Notes: generated by a model not told the origin, from the letters alone. Positions 1-10,961 are shown, numbered from the stretch's first letter. The stretch: 64,000 nt of DNA from Flavobacteriales bacterium (GCA_016722445.1 JADKIZ010000011.1:116360-180359), one strand, 5' to 3'. Numbers and translations are program-made.

Positions 1-1470
1 TTCAAATATCCTTCGAACTTCATTGCCAATTTCAACATTCGCTGTAAGGAGCGATAAATCTGAATATACTGACGCCGTTCCTTCATGAAAATTGCCTGTG
101 CCGATGTGCACGTAGCGCACTGTTTTGACACCTTCTTTTCTGCTGATTTGAATGAGTTTACAATGTACTTTCAGACCTGGAACACCAGGAATGACACGAA
201 CGCCGGCTTCTTGAAGTGCTTTGGATACAGAAATGTTGTTTTCTTCATCGAAACGAGCTTGCAATTCCACCACTGCGAGCACTCTTTTACCGTTGCGTGC
301 AGCATTGATGAGAGCACTGATAATACTCGAATTTCGAGCTACACGATATAGCGTAATCCTTATGGTTCTCACTTCCGGATCGATAGCGCTTTCGCGTAAC
401 AAATCGAGAATATTGTCGAAACTGTGATAGGGATAGTGTAGAAGTATGTCTTTCTTTTTGATCTGGCTAAAAATGTCTTGTCCATCCTTCAATGATGGAT
501 GGACAACTGTTTTGAGTGGTGTAAAGCGCAGTTCTGGTTTGTTGAAATCGGGAAACTGCATTAAGTCGCGAAGCTGCTGGTAACGACCTCCTGCGGTGAT
601 GTATTCGGTATCTTTCGATTTGAGTTTTTTCAAAATCTGCTCCAACAAAGCTAGAGGCATGGACCGATCGTACATGATTCGGACATACTGACCTCTTTTG
701 CGTTGATTCAAACTTCGACTCATTTTTTCGACAATGCTCTTGGATACATCATCGTCGATATCAAGTTCTGCATCACGTACAGTTTTAATCGCAAAAACAT
801 TCACCTTTTTCAGATGATATGAAGGGAAGAGTTCGTGCGCGAAAAGACGCAAAATATCATCGCAGAATATGTATTCTTGCTGCGTTGCATGGCTTGATGG
901 CAATAAGATAAAACGATTCGTTTTTTCTGGTAATTCAATAATGGCGAATGCATGTTGATGAATCGTTTTTGTCGGATCTAACTCAGCCACAAACATCAGT
1001 TTATTGTCACTGAATTGAGGCAAAGGCGTCTTACCATGCACTATTACAGGTACAATCCAAGGCTTCAATGTTCGGGTGAAATGGTCTCTCAGAAATTTTA
1101 GATGTTCTTTCTTCGCCGTTTTTTCATTGATCTGTTTAAAGCCCTTCTTCCCAAGTTCAGCAATTAATTGTCCATAGGTTTTTTCGAAACGCTCATGTTG
1201 TCTTGCGACCACATGTTGAATTTCCTTCAGGGTTTCATCGGGATTAAAATCCATTGGGTCAATGGGTTTTTTGGAAATGCCAATAGCCCTTCGCAGCGTT
1301 GCTACACGTACCCGGTAGAACTCATCGAGGTTGTTTTCATATATCCCTAAAAATCGTATTCTTGAAACGAGCGGAACCGTTGCGTCGAATGATTCCTGCA
1401 ATACCCTTTCATTGAAGGATAGCCAGGAAATTTCCCGGTTGATGAATTCCGATTTCATTTTTTTCGCCAT
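1..1470 (-). CDS. ppk1: polyphosphate kinase 1 (3' end beyond left edge)
   Basis: Polyphosphate kinase 1 reversibly transfers the terminal phosphate of ATP to inorganic polyphosphate through a phosphohistidine intermediate. The gene enters from the right at an ATG at 1470 and is open for 490 codons to the window edge. Residues 7-20 (EFINREISWLSFNERV) are the typical PPK1 N-terminus. Further on are the nucleotide-binding motif DPEVRTIRITLYRVARNSSI, the histidine-containing motif GLKVHCKLI (the family's phosphorylated His lies in this motif) and the C-terminal YVHIGTGNFHEGTA motif. About 200 residues of a typical 690-residue protein are missing because of the window boundary. A second ATG at 1458 is an alternative start. 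It is divergent from the next gene, 79 bp away. Confidence 0.95.
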   Translation of the reverse strand, partial: MAKKMKSEFINREISWLSFNERVLQESFDATVPLVSRIRFLGIYENNLDEFYRVRVATLRRAIGISKKPIDPMDFNPDETLKEIQHVVARQHERFEKTYGQLIAELGKKGFKQINEKTAKKEHLKFLRDHFTRTLKPWIVPVIVHGKTPLPQFSDNKLMFVAELDPTKTIHQHAFAIIELPEKTNRFILLPSSHATQQEYIFCDDILRLFAHELFPSYHLKKVNVFAIKTVRDAELDIDDDVSKSIVEKMSRSLNQRKRGQYVRIMYDRSMPLALLEQILKKLKSKDTEYITAGGRYQQLRDLMQFPDFNKPELRFTPLKTVVHPSLKDGQDIFSQIKKKDILLHYPYHSFDNILDLLRESAIDPEVRTIRITLYRVARNSSIISALINAARNGKRVLAVVELQARFDEENNISVSKALQEAGVRVIPGVPGLKVHCKLIQISRKEGVKTVRYVHIGTGNFHEGTASVYSDLSLLTANVEIGNEVRRIFE

Positions 1471-1549
1471 GTTGCAAATGGAATTTTCCTGCGTTGCCCC
1501 GATGTTACGGACAGGTTAAACTTTTTGTTTTGTCAACAGCAACCAAACT

Positions 1550-2119
1550 ATGCTACCTTGCATCCGTCTTGCCATGTTGTCAAAGGTTTGCAAATATTTG
1601 AATACAACTGTCATATTCGTGATGGTCGCTGGAATATTTAATATTGCAACAGTCAATTGGATCGTATTCGAGCAGCAACATCTCGCCTTAAAAAGAAAAT
1701 TCGAACGACAATTAAAGGCCGGAATTCCTGATGATCAGTTGATTGTGTTTAAGTTCAGTCCTTCGGAAGAAAGTCAATTAAATTGGAAACACGAGCGCGA
1801 ATTCATTTACAATGGTGAATACTATGATGTGGTTTCTGTTCAATTGGTCGAAGGTCAAAAAGTAATTCGTTGTATTTCCGACCATGCCGAACATGAAATT
1901 GAAGAATTGGCGGAAGATCTCGCCGGAAGAAGTGATCAAAACGTCACTAAAGAGCCTTTTCTTTTAAAATATATCCCTGGTTTAGCTTATACTCAAATGG
2001 TATCTGCAAAAGAGGGTTTCGTTGGTAATACCATTCACCATGTGCATTGCAATGATCAATTCACCTTGCGTTTTTTTCCTCAACCTCCAGATTGGAACTT
2101 CTTGACAGAAATTTCCTGA
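1550..2119 (+). CDS. hypothetical membrane-anchored protein
   Basis: No family is recognised. The protein (up to 189 aa; an internal ATG at 1574 is an equally good start) has one hydrophobic segment near the N-terminus (VIFVMVAGIFNIATVNWIVF). A predicted extracytoplasmic region rich in charged residues follows, with several His/Cys residues toward the C-terminus (NTIHHVHCND). It lies immediately upstream of a TonB-dependent receptor on the same strand. Small single-span proteins in this position are common before metal- or haem-type TonB receptors in Bacteroidota, so a role in the same uptake system is possible; that is inference from position only. Confidence 0.6.
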   Translation: MLPCIRLAMLSKVCKYLNTTVIFVMVAGIFNIATVNWIVFEQQHLALKRKFERQLKAGIPDDQLIVFKFSPSEESQLNWKHEREFIYNGEYYDVVSVQLVEGQKVIRCISDHAEHEIEELAEDLAGRSDQNVTKEPFLLKYIPGLAYTQMVSAKEGFVGNTIHHVHCNDQFTLRFFPQPPDWNFLTEIS

Positions 2120-2319
2120 TCTTTCATAATGCGAAGCGTTCCTTCCAAGTTCTCACTTTTTTGGTGATTGAATGAAATGGATTCAGGCAATTTTACTGTT
2201 TTCTATTCAACGATGAAGTGATTTTCATGGTTGTCAACACGTGGACATTTTTAATAGTTCCCGTTATCAACGTATGCATTATATCATGCATATCATTCAA
2301 TTTATCATTCAAATTATAC

Positions 2320-4767
2320 ATGAAGAAATTATATCATATTTTCATTTTTTTACTGACCATTCTTTCTGTCGTGTCGAATGCTCAGGTATTGACAGTGCGA
2401 GACAAAGTCACACTGGAAGTTTTGTCTGGTGCTCTTGTTACAATTTCAGGACACGCGACAATGTCCACAGATGGCGATGGAATGGTTGATCTGGGGGGAT
2501 TGCGCGCCGGAAGTGGCGTAGTGGTTTCCGCTATTGGCTATGAAACGGATTCTGTTTCTTGGCAACAACTCGAAACATCGTCTTGGATAGTTGGTCTTAC
2601 TGCACGCCATTACCTCACTGGTGAAGTGGTGGTTTCGGCCAACAGAACTTCTGAAAGACGCGAAAATGTGCCACAACATATTCTTGTTCTTGACAAAAAG
2701 GAAATCATGTTTTTGAGTCAACAGAACTCTGCTGATGTGCTTCAGTCAACTGGAAATGTCTTCGTACAGAAAAGCCAGTTGGGAGGAGGAAGCCCCGTGC
2801 TTCGTGGCTTTGAAGCCAATAAAGTGTTGTTGGTAGTAGATGGCGTTCGAATGAACAATGCCATTTATCGTGGCGGTCACTTGCAGGATGTCATGACACT
2901 CGACAATTCCGTCTTGGAAAAAGTTGAAGTGATGTATGGCCCTGGATCGGTGATGTATGGAAGCGATGCGCTTGGTGGCGTGATGCACTTTTTTACCAGA
3001 AATCCTGAATTCTCTCAGGGTGATAAACTTTTGGTGAAAGGAAATGCATTCGTGCGCCACGCCACGGTCAACAATGAAATGACCGGGCACTTCGATCTCA
3101 ACATCGGGGGTAAAAGATTCGCCTCATTCACCGCAGTTACATACTCCGATTTTGGGGATCTGCGCCAAGGCAATGTCAGAAGCCCTGGTATGCTGGATGT
3201 TTGGGGTAGAACCGAATATGTGGAGCGAATCGATGGCAAGGATAGTATTGTGACCAACAGCAATCCGAATGTGCAAGTGGGCAGTGCATACAAACAGTAT
3301 GATTTGTTGCAAAAATTCAGTTTTAAGCAAAGTGAATTTGTGAAACACACCCTGAATTTTCAGTATAGCACGAGTAGCGATGTTCCGCGATACGACAGAC
3401 TTACCCAATACCGCAACGGTAAACTAAGATTTGCAGAATGGTATTATGGTCCACAGGAAAGAATGCTTGCTGCTTGGCATGTGGATTTGACCAAAGAGAA
3501 CAAGGCATACACATCAGCTCGAATTACTGCGTCATACCAGGCACTCGAACAAAGCCGAAATACCAGAACCCGCGATAAGTCTGCTTTGGAAAGCCAGGTG
3601 GAAAATGTGGATGTGATTGGAGTCAATGCCGACTTCAATAAAAAAGCAGGCAAACACGAAATCCGCTATGGTGCAGAGTTTGTGACCAATGATGTCGATA
3701 GCAAAGCGACTGCGATCGATATCGAAACAGATTCAACTTGGAAGATTCCGACACGTTATCCAGATGGCGGTAGCAGCATGCAAAGTTTGGCGGCATATGT
3801 GACACATACTTGGAATGTTTCTCCAAAATTCACGATTGCAGAAGGTATTCGTGGAAGTAATGTAAAACTGGACGCGACTTTCAATGACACTTTGTTTTTC
3901 CCTTTTCCCTTTAAGTCCATTGAACAAAACAATACTGCTCTTACAGGCAATATTGGTCTGATTCTCAAGTCTGGTCATGACTGGCGCTTTGTACTCAACG
4001 GAAGTACAGGATTCAGAGCTCCTAATGTGGATGACATCGCTAAGGTTTTTGAATCAACAGGTGCAGAGCGCGATGAAAATGGGGTTTTGGTGACTCCTGG
4101 AAATTTGATTATCCCAAATCCAAAACTGAAACCTGAATACACTTACAATGTCGATCTGGGCATTGCAAAAACAATCGACAAGGTGGTTACCCTCGAAGGA
4201 ACGGGATTCTACACATGGTATCAGAATGCATTAACAACCGACGCTTCTGCCTTAAATGGAGATAGCCTTATCTTGTTTGAAGGGGATACTGCCATGGTGA
4301 GCACGACCGTGAATAAGGCGAAGGCATATGTCTATGGGTTCAATGGTCAGCTTGTAGCCAAAGTTCATCGGAATTTTGAAATTACCAGTGCCATCAATTA
4401 TACCTATGCGAGAATTGAAGAAGAAGACGGCACTGAGACACCTTTGGATCACATCCCACCAGTGTTCGGGAGGACTTCATTTAATCTGAAGTTGAAAAAA
4501 TTCCGCGGTGAATTTTGGGTCATGTACAATGGTTGGAAACGCATTGAAGACTACCGACTGAATGCAGAGGATAACGAAGCCAATGCAACAGCTTTGGGAA
4601 TGCCGTCTTGGTATACGATTAACTTGAGGACTTCTTATCAGATCAATGAGCACCTGACGGCTCAGCTTGCGATCGAGAATATTTTGGATCAGAATTACAG
4701 GATGTTTGCCTCCAATATCAGTGCTCCTGGTCGCAACCTGATGGTTACCCTGAGGGCTAGATTCTGA
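2320..4767 (+). CDS. TonB-dependent outer-membrane receptor
   Basis: Outer-membrane beta-barrel receptor that imports a siderophore, haem or metal ligand using TonB energy. The ATG at 2320 is chosen because it directly precedes a clean signal peptide (KKLYHIFIFLLTILSVVSNA); upstream in-frame ATGs (from 2218) would bury it. Domain order is a carboxypeptidase-regulatory-like beta-sandwich (about residues 25-100, ending in the short linker VVVSANRTSERRE), a plug domain (about 115-230) with VLRGFEANKVLLVVDGVRMN and a YGSDALGGVMHFFTRNP stretch, then a barrel ending in an aromatic residue (VTLRARF), as the BAM signal requires. Length of 815 aa is normal. The plug resembles haem/haemoglobin-type receptors, but the ligand cannot be read from the sequence. 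A strong terminator follows. Confidence 0.92.
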   Translation: MKKLYHIFIFLLTILSVVSNAQVLTVRDKVTLEVLSGALVTISGHATMSTDGDGMVDLGGLRAGSGVVVSAIGYETDSVSWQQLETSSWIVGLTARHYLTGEVVVSANRTSERRENVPQHILVLDKKEIMFLSQQNSADVLQSTGNVFVQKSQLGGGSPVLRGFEANKVLLVVDGVRMNNAIYRGGHLQDVMTLDNSVLEKVEVMYGPGSVMYGSDALGGVMHFFTRNPEFSQGDKLLVKGNAFVRHATVNNEMTGHFDLNIGGKRFASFTAVTYSDFGDLRQGNVRSPGMLDVWGRTEYVERIDGKDSIVTNSNPNVQVGSAYKQYDLLQKFSFKQSEFVKHTLNFQYSTSSDVPRYDRLTQYRNGKLRFAEWYYGPQERMLAAWHVDLTKENKAYTSARITASYQALEQSRNTRTRDKSALESQVENVDVIGVNADFNKKAGKHEIRYGAEFVTNDVDSKATAIDIETDSTWKIPTRYPDGGSSMQSLAAYVTHTWNVSPKFTIAEGIRGSNVKLDATFNDTLFFPFPFKSIEQNNTALTGNIGLILKSGHDWRFVLNGSTGFRAPNVDDIAKVFESTGAERDENGVLVTPGNLIIPNPKLKPEYTYNVDLGIAKTIDKVVTLEGTGFYTWYQNALTTDASALNGDSLILFEGDTAMVSTTVNKAKAYVYGFNGQLVAKVHRNFEITSAINYTYARIEEEDGTETPLDHIPPVFGRTSFNLKLKKFRGEFWVMYNGWKRIEDYRLNAEDNEANATALGMPSWYTINLRTSYQINEHLTAQLAIENILDQNYRMFASNISAPGRNLMVTLRARF

Positions 4768-4806
4768 TTTTTTTTAAGAAAAGGATCGGATTAATCTCCG
4801 GTCAAG

Positions 4807-4838
4807 ACGGGGTTTATCGCAAGATAAACCCCGTTTTT
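4807..4838 (+). terminator. intrinsic terminator of the TonB receptor gene
   Basis: Perfect 12-bp stem (ACGGGGTTTATC with GATAAACCCCGT), a GCAA tetraloop and a T-run at 4834-4838, 40 bp after the receptor stop codon. Confidence 0.9.
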
Positions 4839-4958
4839 GTTGACTTACAGGAAGTTGTGTCGGGTTTTAATGGTTTTGACGGTATTCTGGTCTGGGCATT
4901 TGGAACTTGATCATTCCTGTTACATTTGTCACTCCAAAAATTATTTTCAGGAATCAAC

Positions 4959-7736
4959 ATGAGAAAACTTCTACTTGCAGTCAGTTTCTTTTTTGCACTT
5001 ACAAATTATGCCGATGCCCAGTATCTGAATTGTGGTACAGACATCGAATACAACAAAGCAAAAGCCCGGAACCCGTTTCTGGCTCAAGCTCGACTCGATT
5101 ATGATAGAATGATCGAGGAAAAAATGCTTGAACTGCGTCAAAACCGTGATGGTGAGACTGATGCAATTCTTGTGATTCCCGTGGTATTTCACATTATTCA
5201 TAACAATGGTCCTGAGAATATTTCTGATGCCCAGATTTGGGATCAAATAGAGGTCCTCAACCGTGACTATAACAAACTCAACGCTGATACCATCGTTGTG
5301 GTTGAAGGCTTTGATACAATTATCGCCAATGTGAGATTAGAATTCCGTCTGGCACAGCTCGATTTCTTGGGCAACTGCACCAGCGGTATTGAGCGTATCC
5401 ACTCTATTGAAACTTATGTTGGAGACAATGGGTCTAAACTCAACCAGTGGCCAAGAGAACGTTATTTGAATGTATGGACAGTTGCGAGCATGGAAAACGG
5501 TACTGCTGGATATAGCCAATATCCTTCTTCTGTGATTGATATCGCTTCTGCACGCGCAGATGGAGTTATTATCCGTCACAACTATATCGGAAGAATTGGC
5601 ACCGGAGCAGATTGGAGCTCACGTGCATTGACCCATGAAATTAGCCACTATCTGGATCTTCAACACTTGTGGGGAAGTACCAATAGCCCGGAAGTAGAAT
5701 GTGGTGATGACGGCGTTCAAGATACCCCTCGCACTGAAGGTCACCTTTCATGTCCGTTATACGACATGGCTTGTTTCTCTCAGAACATGAATGGCAATGC
5801 CATTGAAGACCTTGTAACCTCTTATACGTTCGATGGAATTGAAACTACTGATGGTACGATTGATCCAACTGAGGTTCCACAGGGTATTTTCACTGAAGAT
5901 GGTCTAGAAAGACTTCATTTCGGTAGTTTCCATTCTTCAGGCGTTTCTTCTGCAACTGCCAATGATGGACATTTCGAATTTTCAAATTGGAGCACAGGAG
6001 CACCGGATTCTGCTACTCTATTGACTGAACTAACAGGCAATTTGAGTACAGCCAAATATTACGAATTCACGCTAACTCCAAGTCCTGGTAGTCTCATGAC
6101 TCTTACCAATATTCTATTTGATGTAAAGAGAAGTGAAACGGGACCTCGCACTTATTCTGTAAGGTCAAATCTCACCAACAACTACGGAACGAATCTCGGT
6201 GTTTCTGCAGTAGGTAACACACCTTATATCAGCCATGTTCCTGCCAGTAACGCTGCAACATATTACTTCATCAACACGGATACTACCCTTGTACTTTCTG
6301 GAAGCAAAGTGAATCTTGGTACTGCTTATGCCAGCATTCAGCAACCAGTTACATTCCGAATTTATGCATGGAATGCAGAAGATACTGATGGTACTTTCGA
6401 GATTGATAATGTGGTTGTACAAGGTTCTTTTGGCTTGAGTGCGAATGTTCAGAATTATATGGAGTATTCATACTGTTCAGTGATGTTCACAGAAGGACAG
6501 AAAGCAAGAATGCGCGCTGCTCTTGCATCCACGATCAGCAGCAGAAACAACTTGTACACTGAAAACAACAGAGCACTTACTGGTACTGATGATCTGCCAC
6601 ACCCATGCTCACCTCAGGCAGATTTTTATCCTTTGAACCGTTTTGTTTGTATCGGTGATGAAACAACTTTCTGGGACAATTCCACCAATGCTACGCCAAC
6701 ATCTTGGCTTTGGACTTTTGAAGATGGAAATCCTGCAACAAGCACAGAACAATATCCGGATGTGTCCTTCAATTCATATGGTCGTAAAACGGTTACGCTT
6801 ACCGTAGGTAATGATCAGGGTTCAACTTCTAAAACCATTGAACAGTGTGTGATCGTTGCTCCAGAAGGAACAGAATTCCCTGGTGGTCTCCTTCATGAAG
6901 GTTTTGATAGTTACGATGAATTCTATAACCACTGGATCCCAGGAAACTACGATAACAATGGATCATTCTTCCAACAGGTAAGCAATGTAGGTTATTCAAA
7001 CAATACGTGCACAAAACTGAATGCCTATGATATGGATATCACTACCATTGATGAAGGTGGTTTTGATATTGATGAATTGGTTTCTCCGGTGATGGATTTG
7101 AGTAATCTTTCTGGTAATGCAGTATGTTCTTTCAGATGGGCTTATGCAACACAAAGTACTGACATTGCTGGTATCACAGAGCGACTGGATGTGCTGGTTT
7201 CTAAAGATTGTGGTAAAACTTATGAATCGAATCAGGCTATTAATCCACGTAAACGCCTTGAAAGCACTGATCTCGTAACCGCAGGAAATGTAAGTCAGTC
7301 ATACGTGCCAATGTCTTCTGCTGATTGGGAAGAAACCAGTTTCACAATTCCAAGTTCGTACTTGACCGATGGCTTCAGAATGAAGTTTATCTTGTATGCT
7401 GGCATGTATCCAAATAACTTGTATCTAGATGATATCAATATCACTGGTACTGTTGGTGTTGAAGAGGCCGGTGTTGATTTTTACGGTGCGAAACTTTATC
7501 CAAATCCGACAGAAGATGGCGTTACCACATTGAGCTATTACAATCCAGGTGGAGCTGCAATGGAAATTACACTTACAGATATGAGCGGTCGTTTGGTTGA
7601 GAAATGGAATCCAACGAACAATGTTCCTGGTAACCGTTTTGTTGAAATTTCTACAACCGAATTGCCTAAAGGAATGTATTTGGTAAATCTCAAGTCAGAG
7701 AAAAGCACTGAAACATTGAAGTTGATTGTGAAATAA
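4959..7736 (+). CDS. secreted M43-type metalloprotease with PKD domain and T9SS sorting domain
   Basis: Predicted secreted zinc endopeptidase of the pappalysin (M43) group. The start at 4959 gives an immediate signal peptide (RKLLLAVSFFFALTNYADA). The zinc site HEISHYLDLQH is at residues 226-236 (His226, Glu227, His230, His236; the usual Gly at position 8 of the motif is Asp). The M43 Cys-rich segment (ECGDDGVQDTP) follows. The Met-turn NYMEYSYCS is only reached near residue 499, because about 200 residues of beta-rich sequence (about 280-495) sit inside the catalytic domain. Then come a PKD domain (about 545-640), a jelly-roll-like region and a C-terminal T9SS sorting domain (KLYPNPTEDG ... 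GMYLVNL). It is a single-gene unit between two terminators. Confidence 0.92.
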   Translation: MRKLLLAVSFFFALTNYADAQYLNCGTDIEYNKAKARNPFLAQARLDYDRMIEEKMLELRQNRDGETDAILVIPVVFHIIHNNGPENISDAQIWDQIEVLNRDYNKLNADTIVVVEGFDTIIANVRLEFRLAQLDFLGNCTSGIERIHSIETYVGDNGSKLNQWPRERYLNVWTVASMENGTAGYSQYPSSVIDIASARADGVIIRHNYIGRIGTGADWSSRALTHEISHYLDLQHLWGSTNSPEVECGDDGVQDTPRTEGHLSCPLYDMACFSQNMNGNAIEDLVTSYTFDGIETTDGTIDPTEVPQGIFTEDGLERLHFGSFHSSGVSSATANDGHFEFSNWSTGAPDSATLLTELTGNLSTAKYYEFTLTPSPGSLMTLTNILFDVKRSETGPRTYSVRSNLTNNYGTNLGVSAVGNTPYISHVPASNAATYYFINTDTTLVLSGSKVNLGTAYASIQQPVTFRIYAWNAEDTDGTFEIDNVVVQGSFGLSANVQNYMEYSYCSVMFTEGQKARMRAALASTISSRNNLYTENNRALTGTDDLPHPCSPQADFYPLNRFVCIGDETTFWDNSTNATPTSWLWTFEDGNPATSTEQYPDVSFNSYGRKTVTLTVGNDQGSTSKTIEQCVIVAPEGTEFPGGLLHEGFDSYDEFYNHWIPGNYDNNGSFFQQVSNVGYSNNTCTKLNAYDMDITTIDEGGFDIDELVSPVMDLSNLSGNAVCSFRWAYATQSTDIAGITERLDVLVSKDCGKTYESNQAINPRKRLESTDLVTAGNVSQSYVPMSSADWEETSFTIPSSYLTDGFRMKFILYAGMYPNNLYLDDINITGTVGVEEAGVDFYGAKLYPNPTEDGVTTLSYYNPGGAAMEITLTDMSGRLVEKWNPTNNVPGNRFVEISTTELPKGMYLVNLKSEKSTETLKLIVK

Positions 7737-7755
7737 TTTAGTGATGAGATATGTG

Positions 7756-7789
7756 AAGGGCCGCATCGAAGATGCGGCCCTTATTTTTT
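7756..7789 (+). terminator. intrinsic terminator after the metalloprotease gene
   Basis: 12-bp stem (AAGGGCCGCATC with GATGCGGCCCTT), GAA loop and a T-rich tail (ATTTTTT). It lies 20 bp after the protease stop, and since the next gene converges on it, it may act in both directions. Confidence 0.88.
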
Positions 7790-7832
7790 GTAATTACCTG
7801 AAAAGATGATCAACCAAAGTCACTTCAAATGA

Positions 7833-8336
7833 TCACGCTAGGATTTTTTGTACTTCGTGGTAATTTGGTTCTTGCGAGATGTCTGACACCAATTCGGTAT
7901 ACAGTACTTTGCTGTTTTCGTCGAGAATTACAACCGCTCTTGCCATGAGTCCGATCAAGGTTGAGCCATCAGTAATATCTACATGAAAAGCCTTGCTGAA
8001 GGATTGATCCTTGTATTCAGATAAACATTCTACTTGGTCTATTCCTTCTGCTCCACAGAATCGCTTTTGGGCAAACGGCAAATCTTTAGAGACACACAAG
8101 ACTATGGTGTTCGGAAATGAAGATGCCAGCTTATTGAACTCTCTGACGCTTTTCGCGCATGTGCCGGTATCAATACTTGGGAAAATGTTTAATACGACAC
8201 GTTTGCCGGCGTAGGCGGCAAGGGTGGTGTCAGTGAGATCTGCCTTGGTGAGTCTGCATTCCGGAGCGTGATCGCCTTTAGGAGGAAGATCTCCGGAAGT
8301 GTGTGCAAACTGATTTCGATGTGAAAATTGAGCCAT
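7833..8336 (-). CDS. tpx: thiol peroxidase (Tpx, atypical 2-Cys peroxiredoxin)
   Basis: Periplasmic or cytoplasmic peroxiredoxin that reduces hydroperoxides with thioredoxin as donor. The 167 aa match the Tpx family length. The peroxidatic Cys60 lies in FPSIDTGTCAKSVREFN and the resolving Cys94 in FAQKRFCGAEGI; the family-typical ARAVVILDEN and EPNYHE segments are also present. Its ATG overlaps the valS stop codon by one base (TAATG), so it is the downstream cistron of valS and probably translationally coupled to it. Confidence 0.95.
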   Translation of the reverse strand: MAQFSHRNQFAHTSGDLPPKGDHAPECRLTKADLTDTTLAAYAGKRVVLNIFPSIDTGTCAKSVREFNKLASSFPNTIVLCVSKDLPFAQKRFCGAEGIDQVECLSEYKDQSFSKAFHVDITDGSTLIGLMARAVVILDENSKVLYTELVSDISQEPNYHEVQKILA

Positions 8337-10957
8337 TAATTCAATGATGAAAGTTTTTCTTCGATGAGTTTTATTTTGGACTGAGCATCAGCCTGTTTTT
8401 TTCTTTCTGTTTCAAGTACCTGTGCCGGTGCATTGTTCACGAATCTTTCGTTACTGAGTTTCGCATCTACAGATTTCAGAAAACCACGGGTGTATTCAAG
8501 TTCTTCTGTGAGTTTTTTCTTTTCTGCTTCCACATCCACATTGGCAGTGAAAGGGATGAAATATTCATCACCCTTGATGACAAACGAAAACGAATTGGCT
8601 GGCTTGTCGGTCACGGATTCTATTTTTTCCAGATTACACAAGTGACAAACTACTGCATCAAACTTGTGGGAAGCCGCTGCAGTTCTATTCGCCTTCAGTG
8701 TGAGTTGTTCCTTGTTCGGAATATTATTCCTTTCTGATGTTTCGAACGCCGATAACCATTTCAGAGAAGTAATCGAACGCTTGAAGGATTGACTCATCTG
8801 TGGATTTAGGAATTGGCCAAGAAGCAATACAGATGGATCCTTTTCCAGCTTCGCGTTCACGCATCAACTGCCAGATTTCCTCGGTAAGGAATGGCATGAA
8901 AGGATGTAGCACTTTCAAGATGTTTTCGAATATGGAAACAGTTGCTTCGAAAGTGGTTTTATCCATCGAAGTACCATAGCTCGGTTTAACCATTTCGAGA
9001 TACCATGAACAGAAGTCATCCCAAACCAGTTTATAGGTTTTCATCAATGCTTCACTTATCCTGAACTTGTCGTAATCATCATTCAATTCAGCGAGAACAT
9101 GATTGAATTTGTTTTCCATCCACTGCACGGAAACTTTAGATGAGTCGGACTGTGCTAGTTTGTCATCTATTTTTTCTTCCCAGCTTTTTACCAACCTGAA
9201 AGCATTCCAGATTTTATTGGCAAAATTTCTTCCCTGCTCGCAAAGTGATTCATCGAACAACAGGTCATTTCCGGCAGATGAGGAGAGGAGCATTCCAACG
9301 CGCACTCCGTCTGCACCATATATTTTCATCAGATCAATTGGATCTGGCGAATTGCCAAGGGATTTTGACATTTTTCTGCCCTGTTTGTCGCGCACGATAC
9401 CCGTGTAATAAACATTGCGGAATGGAAGTTCACCGCGGTACTCGTAACCGGCAATGATCATACGTGCTACCCAGAAAAACATAATTTCCGGTGCGGTTAC
9501 CAGATCGTTGGTTGGATAATAGTATTTAACTTCATCCTCGGAGTAGAAGCCATCGAATACGCTGATAGGCCACAACCAGGATGAAAACCATGTATCAAGT
9601 ACATCAGGATCTTGTTTGATGTCAGAAGCCTGAATGGATGGATTTTCTTTTCGGAACAGCTGCAGCGCTTCGTCTTCCGTTTTAGCCACCTGAAAACTGC
9701 CATCTGGCGCATACCATGCGGGAATTCTATGTCCCCACCACAACTGACGAGAAATACACCAGTCTTTGATGTTCTCCATCCAATTGCGGTAACTGTTTTA
9801 AACTTCGGTGGCCAGAATTTAATGTCGTCATTCATGACATGATCGAGCGCTGGTTTGCTGAGGTCTTTCATATCGACAAACCATTGCAATGACAATCTTG
9901 GCTCAACCACAGCATCACTGCGCTCACTGAATCCAACCTTGTTCAAGTGTTCTTCTGTCTTGGCAAGATGACCTGCAGCGGCAAGGTCTTCAGCAATTTT
10001 CGAACGAACTTCAAAACGATCCAAACCAACATACAACTCTCCCGCTTCGCTGATGGTGCCGTTATCATTCATCATGTTAATCACACGAAGCTTGTGCTTT
10101 TCACCCAACATGAAGTCATTCATGTCGTGAGCTGGAGTAACTTTCAAACAGCCGGTACCAAATTCCATTTCGACATACTCGTCGGCGATAACAGGCACTT
10201 CACGATTAACCAACGGTACAATGACAGATTTTCCATGGAGGTGTTTGTAGCGTTCATCTTTTGGATTGACACAAATGGCAGTATCTCCTAAAATGGTTTC
10301 AGGACGCGTTGTGGCAATGGTTACAAAATCATTGCTTCCGCTGATTTGGTATTTGACGAAGTAAAGTTTAGAATTCACTTCACGGTAGATCACTTCTTCA
10401 TCACTGAGGGCTGTCAAGGCAGCTGGATCCCAGTTGATCATTCGTTCTCCGCGGTAGATTTTTTTCTTCTTGTATAAATCGATGAATGAGTCAATGACGC
10501 TGTCGTAATATTTCTCATCCATGGTAAAACGTGTACGCTCCCAATCACAGGATGCACCGAGTTTTTTGAGTTGTTCAAGGATGATACCGCCATGTTTACG
10601 TGTCCATTCCCAGGCATGCTCGAGGAAAGCATCACGCGACAAGTCACTCTTTTTGATGCCTTCTTTGCGAAGTTTCTGAACCACTTTCGCCTCAGTTGCA
10701 ATGGATGCATGGTCAGTTCCTGGCACCCAAAGTGCATTCTTGCCTTGCATACGCGCCTTACGAATGAGCAAATCCTGAATGGTATTGTTGAGCATATGGC
10801 CCATATGCAATACCCCTGTTACGTTCGGAGGTGGGATGACAATGGTATAAGGTTCGCGACCATCTGGTACGCTTTTGAATAGTTTATGCTCCATCCAGTA
10901 AGCATACCACTTGTCTTCTGCTCCTGTCGGATCGTATTTACTCGGAATTTCCATCAT
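8336..10957 (-). CDS. valS: valyl-tRNA synthetase (two frameshifts in this sequence)
   Basis: Charges tRNA-Val with valine; class I synthetase with an editing domain. Three overlapping open frames give one normal-length protein (about 873 aa). The N-terminal part, from 10957, has the HIGH-type motif (PPPNVTGVLHMGHMLNN) and the editing domain. The middle part has DWCISRQLWWGHRIPAWY and the KMSKS loop (GRKMSKSLGNSPDP). The C-terminal part, from about 8730, carries the anticodon-domain tail and the ValRS coiled coil. The frame breaks near 9796 (VTAIGWR should read YRNWMENIKDW) and near 8732 (after VRNIRKE). Both are single-base changes in an essential gene, so sequencing error is likely. It is transcribed with tpx. 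Confidence 0.93.
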
Positions 10958-10961
10958 GCGG

